Positions 59,810 to 64,000 of a stretch of 64,000 nucleotides of DNA are shown in pieces. Each line of letters opens with the position of its first letter. Position 1 is the first letter of the stretch. The DNA comes from Stercorarius parasiticus. Its lineage: Eukaryota > Chordata > Aves > Charadriiformes > Stercorariidae. Below the pieces are notes generated by a model that saw only the letters and a program-made list of their open reading frames with translations, ran no database searches and was not told the DNA's origin. The stretch spans positions 1,513,275-1,577,274 of the forward strand of contig VWZL01000658.1 of the NCBI GenBank assembly GCA_013396915.1, given 5' to 3'. Made by a program: the position numbers and the translations under genes.

Positions 59810-60125
59810 TGACTGAGCTAGCTTTTCAAAGCATACTTCTCAACCTGCCCACATCAAAATAAGAGACAACTGGCCCTTTGAAGTCCAGGACACATACTTC
59901 TCTACCAGCCCATGTGGAAATAAAAGAAGCCAGCTTTATAAATCACACAGATTTCTCACCTTGCCCACATCAAAATCAGGGACAGTGACCTTTAAAACTG
60001 AGGTTTAAAGGCCCCCAAACCAATCTCCATAAAAATACGGAGAGTTCAGATAAACTGTGTCTCCAGGTACCTGTCAGCTTTTCCAGTCTAAACCAGGAAA
60101 GATCAGTCCTTTGAACTGAGGAATG
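59810..60125. repeat. Degenerate ~58-bp tandem repeat, five copies
   Basis: The word AAAAT/AAACC inside the unit gives anchors at 59856, 59917, 59972, 60032 and 60090, spaced 61, 55, 60 and 58 bp. Units share the pattern CTTCTCAACCTGCCCACATC, AAAATAAGAGACA, then CCTTTGAA and a tail like ACTGAGG. Copies 1 and 3 are closest (TGCCCACATCAAAAT is identical in both), and copy 5 (AACCAGGAAAGATCAGTCCT, TTGAACTGAGG) is clear at its 3' half. A partial copy probably precedes the first. This is an old minisatellite, not derived from any family I recognise. It carries no gene. Confidence 0.75.
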
Positions 60126-63100
60126 GAGACTAACTAAATTGTCAGCACTTGCAGCAATGAAATCTTCCATCAGCTTAACATATACGCAGCACTCAGTGAG
60201 GCAACTTTGCCATGCATGTACCTTTGCTTGTATCCTAGGCCAATCCCAGTGGTTTAGGTCCTAAAACAACACCATCCTTAAGTAGCTCAAGGGATTTAGT
60301 AACACTGAAGCACAGGATTTTTCATAATGAGGATTACTGACCCAAAAATTAAGTGGCTGGTGCCTCAGAGAAAAAGCTGGCATTCTTGTGAGTTAAATCC
60401 TACCTGGGTTATAGTTGGGGAGCTTGGAAAGTCCTGGCCAGGTGTCCTCAGTTGGGACTCCCAATACCTGTGAAAAGAAGAAAGAGAGTGAGAAGAGCAA
60501 TAACCTCTGTCTGCCAATACCCTGCCTTGGTGTGTAGCTGGAGGAATTGTTCCCAATGGAGAGAGACTGTGGCCTTTACTGTAAATCAGCGCAGATTCAC
60601 ACTGCCTTGGCTGGTGCTGGATCTACCACTACGCATAAAGGACACTGACATTTTAGCACTTGATTTTGTAGCAGAAAGGAAATCCTGCTGAGATTGAATG
60701 TTGTTGCTGCTTGGAACATCAGTGAAGGTATGCAACTTCACTGCCAGGTGCCACTCCTGCATGTGTTTGCCAGCGCAGGGGTCACATTGTTCAGCCCCTT
60801 TTGCGGCTGAATTTGTCCTCCTGTGCCAGAGCTGCACTGGGGACTTAGAGTAAGCCCGCTTGTGCAAGCAGCAGTGTCAGCACAGGCTGAGAGCTGCAAT
60901 AGAACCCCTGCCGTTCTGAGGTGAAAAAGAAAAACTGGCAGATAGGTCTACTGGCAGGTGCCAGAAAGCAGTCCAGTGTCTCATCCTGAGGGTCCAGAGC
61001 TTCAGCAGTGCCTTTGGCCTTTATTGTGAACTGTGGTCTTCAGAAGCGGGTCCTCACTGAGCGAAGTCTGGGCCAGGAAAGCCTCCTCCAACCTCATTTT
61101 AGTTGCTGAAATGTGTGAGATCAAGCATATCTGGATTTCTGTGCCGGCTGCAGTTGCGGATGTTTAGTGTTACTATTATTACTTTCCACATGCAAAGTGC
61201 CTTGTGCCTATAGATATGGATGAGTTGTGCTAAAGAGGTAAAGCCACATATTTAAGAAGAGTTCACAGCATGTGATATCGTATTATAAATCAGTACTGCT
61301 AACTCCAAGAATTCAAAGCTTATCATCTAGACGACCCCCAAAATTATCAGATTTCCTTAAAAAACCGTGAAATTTTAACATGAAAAATGGCAGGGTTTTT
61401 TATTCACTTTCTCTTCTCCAACATTAGATTTGTATCACATTACTTACACTTTGCATATGATAGACAATTCCTTTTCCTTAAAATGAAAGCTGAGATCTAT
61501 GATATGGGGAATTTGGCCTCACAGAAACTTGTGATAAGATTGCAAGAAAACAGGCATCAGTAAAAAAAATACATTCAAGAAGGAATAAATATAAAGCCTG
61601 GTTGTTGCAGTGGTTATGCATCTGGTAGCTGATTGCTTTTCTCACTCACAGTTGGGAAACAGCTGTGAGGACAATTATACCTAGAGAAGACAGCCACAAG
61701 CAGGAACTACATCTCATGGCTGGCACATGTTAGCATGGTGGTCTGTATGGCGAAGCAAGCCAGGGTGGCTTGCTGTGGCCCATGTTTCCGAACTGCTTAT
61801 GGACTCAGCCTGCCACAGCAAAGACCAAGGGGTAAGACCTTTGTCTCTGCTCACCTGTAAAATCAGTCTTGGAAGCTTGAAAGCTCCCCAAAGAGAAGGT
61901 ATCTTGCAGTGTTCAGCCAATGTGAGGATGTTGGAAGGCGGCTTACATTCAGGGTAATTTGACAGATCTGGATGAGGACACATTTTTGACTGGTGTATCA
62001 TGTAAATGGGGCAGGTCTGCCCAAAGCAAACTGTGTGCGCACAGGAAAGAGAGAGTTGGAACCTGAATCTGAGTCCAGAATTTGCTCTCTTTTGCTATCC
62101 TCTTAGTTTTCCAGGAAGCCACAGCGAAACCTCTGAAATATTCTGCATTGAAAATTCATGTGTGTGTTCTGAAGTGCCATGCCTGCATTCGTCTGGGCAC
62201 TCATTCTTCAAGTTTTCTTATGAGCCACCAGGCATCAGTCCTAAAAGCATCAGAGGGAGCTGGGGAAGTTCAGTACATAGTAAAATCATACTCTCCAGGG
62301 TCAGCTCAGCACTCTGGCTTTCTTTGGAAGTTTAAGAAAATAGTTATTTGTGCAGGGTTGTACTTTGCTACATAAGGTTTTTCAGCAAATGCTTAAATTT
62401 TGCTGAGTTGAGGTGTGAAAGCATTCAGAGCCCCTATCACTAAATGGCATATGAATGTGGCTTTATATTTATCTTTTCTGAGTCTTTTCTTTACAAAAGA
62501 TGCTATTCCAACCCATGAATTTGGATCTATTTTTGAATTTCCAAGGTAATGTGGCAGATGATTTTTTTTTAACTTCCCTCCCCCCTGACCTGTAATGAGA
62601 TTCCTTGCCAAATCAGACAATGAGTTATAATTAATTTCAATTAAATAGAACAATCCCCAGAGTATATTTCTGTTGTGTAGCCGCCCTAAATTTAGCTGTT
62701 AACTCTCTGGTCCACACCATCAGACAAAGCAAAACAGCTTCTCTATACTTGCTGCTCTGCCATGCTTCCCCAAGTAGGCACTTTTTACTCTAGTGAAAGG
62801 TCTTGGTGCAGCTCAGTTCAGTCCACTTTGGAAGAGGCATAGTTTCAGCCAGAAACATATTTACAATGGCCATATTTCAGCAAGCGCTTTAAGCGGGTAT
62901 AAATCGTTATCTCTCTCTGCTCTCTAACTGCCTGCTTCTCCTGTGATGAACCAGCTGAATGAATCAACCTCACTGATTTTGCTTAGTTTTGTTGGGAAGT
63001 TATATTTTATGTTTTATGTAGAGAAAGGCCTTGTAGTCATTCGTTTGGCACTTGTCACGTGTTCGGCTCAGCCACAGATGGTGGCATGCTGCAGCCTAAT

Positions 63101-63435
63101 CCCGCCCACATGAAGTCCTTCTCAGCACAATGTTAATGTTAGATGGAGGTTTTGAATGTGAAACCTATGCCTTATCTCTTGAAATTTGAATGATGGATCT
63201 TAAGTTTGTCAGGTTTGCTTACTCTCCATGCCATGGGAGAACTGGAGACACTGCAGTTCACATTCACTCAGGCCATACTTCCATAACCAGCACTCCCGGC
63301 CTAAGTAGCGCCTTCCTCTTCACCCCCTTCCCATTTGGTCCTGCTCCTGTGTCATCCCTTCACGGGTACTACCGGTCATTAGTGCTACTGTTTGTGCAGC
63401 CAGATGATGAACTGGGTAAATAAACTGTTGTCGTT
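60126..63435. other. Long non-coding stretch, nothing identified
   Basis: 3.3 kb with no recognised gene or family. A T9 run is at 62562-62570 and a CACGTG core at 63056-63061. The overlapping frames at 61714-62375 are chance frames. Confidence 0.4.
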
Positions 63436-63535
63436 TAGAGTAACCCAGGGAGAAAACCAAGTTATAAGTTCCCCAGTTCACACAGCCCCACGTGTGGGGG
63501 GTAACACAGAAGCAGGAATGAGCAGCCAGGCATAG
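63436..63535 (-). repeat. Possible MIR-type SINE relic (minus strand)
   Basis: On the plus strand, AGAGTAACCCAGGGAGAAAACC and AAGTTATAAGTTCCCCAGTT, then CACACAGCCCC, then AACACAGAAGCAGGAATGAG recall the MIR core in reverse complement ('gaggaaactgaggcacagagaggttaagtgacttgcccaaggtcacacagc...gagctgggatt'). The match is weaker than at 1110 and 55355. Confidence 0.4.
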
Positions 63536-63840
63536 AGACAGGGGATGGAGACTGCTTAGGGTGACACTTGCCTCTAGAAGAAATGCTGGTGAAATGACAG
63601 TTGGCCAGTCTTGATGATTCAGCAGGACAAACACATTTCACAGAATGGGGATTTTCCAGCTATGCAGCTATGTGGTGTTTAAACCAACAGTCCTACATGG
63701 AGATAAGCATGCTGGGTGATACAGACTCATGCACACAAATGCAGACGGTCTCTAAACCAGAGCAGGGTGCCTCTATTATTAGTACATGAAAGGAACTGAC
63801 TATTAGAAAACAGTAGGAATCCCCGTTCTGAACCTCACAC
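63536..63840. other. Non-coding stretch, nothing identified
   Basis: Unique sequence with no recognised repeat or gene. A kappaB-like GGGGATTTTCC lies at 63647-63657, a single match only. Confidence 0.4.
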
Positions 63841-63903
63841 TTGGCAAAATATCTCAAGTTAGGCATCGAAAGCCTCTAGGGAGCTTTGAAATCTTGGCCT
63901 AAC
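63841..63903. repeat. Ancient amniote repeat, inverted relative to 6391
   Basis: AAGTTAGGCATCGAAAGCCT followed by CTAGGGAGCTTTGAAATCTT and GGCCTAA is the complement of the 'ggccaagattttcaaaagtgcc...ggtgcctaactt' motif of the family seen at 6391-6470. It lies near the window end. Confidence 0.5.
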
Positions 63904-64000
63904 ACAGAGCCTCATTCCAGGCTGTATAATAACATAAAACCTTCTGTGAAAGGCACTAATTATTTCATGGCTCTTAAAGCTTCCTCATGATTTTTAAATA

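Noticed and set aside
11830..63061. Other isolated CACGTG E-boxes (near 11834, 17822, 22992, 36981, 63056)
   Set aside because: A six-base core is expected many times in 64 kb by chance; none is duplicated or extended like the pair at 39.2 kb.
1..64000. CRISPR arrays, bacterial operons, prophage or plasmid genes
   Set aside because: The avian CR1, MIR relics and sequence texture show vertebrate nuclear DNA; no spaced direct repeats or compact coding were seen.
1..64000. Endogenous retrovirus or long terminal repeats
   Set aside because: I saw no paired long direct repeats and no gag/pol-like frames beyond the CR1 reverse-transcriptase remnants.

Overview
This window is bird nuclear DNA, and I can support no protein-coding gene, tRNA or rRNA in it. 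The best lineage evidence is a 5'-truncated CR1 LINE at 10490-11056 (minus strand). It has the avian CR1 3' end, including the short terminal repeats and the conserved GGTTGGAAGGGACC block, and a recognisable C-terminal reverse-transcriptase reading frame. Low repeat density, moderate AT content, older amniote repeats and no exon-like reading frames all fit an intergenic desert or a very long intron of an avian chromosome. One unresolved base (N) lies at 25395. The species and the neighbouring genes cannot be named from this sequence.

The supportable content is of three kinds. (1) Repeats: one fairly young CR1 (10490-11056); two much older CR1-type copies close together on the plus strand (18955-19445 and 20130-21082); MIR/tRNA-SINE relics (1110-1230, 44162-44280, 44742-44985, 48050-48135, 55355-55490, 63436-63535); an ancient LINE tail (5060-5222); a purine-rich ancient repeat (28780-29240); and several short pieces of old amniote families with recurring motifs. 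(2) Tandem and simple repeats: an 18-bp minisatellite (27569-27716), a degenerate ~58-bp tandem repeat with five copies (59810-60125), a 16-bp TCC-rich tandem (15481-15526), microsatellites and A/T-runs. (3) Candidate regulatory blocks, recognised only by composition and motif content: 21840-22440, 27120-27450, 31640-31870, 32850-33070, 37240-38270, 38700-39560, 45290-45680 and 48420-49420.

The most interesting region is about 37.2-39.6 kb. It combines a CpG-dense patch, an 18-bp perfect AT palindrome of homeodomain cores, and a degenerate tandem duplication in which each copy carries a MiT/USF-type E-box (GTCACGTGAC, then GTCACATGAC, 63 bp apart). The next is 48.45-48.97 kb, with three RFX X-box-like sites, two of them sharing an exact 16-bp sequence in inverted orientation. 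My reading is that the window lies in the regulatory landscape of a developmental gene outside it. That is inference; cross-species alignment and chromatin data would be needed to test it.

The open reading frames present (the longest about 180 codons) look like chance or repeat-derived frames: they overlap one another on both strands, are low in complexity, and match no family I recognise.
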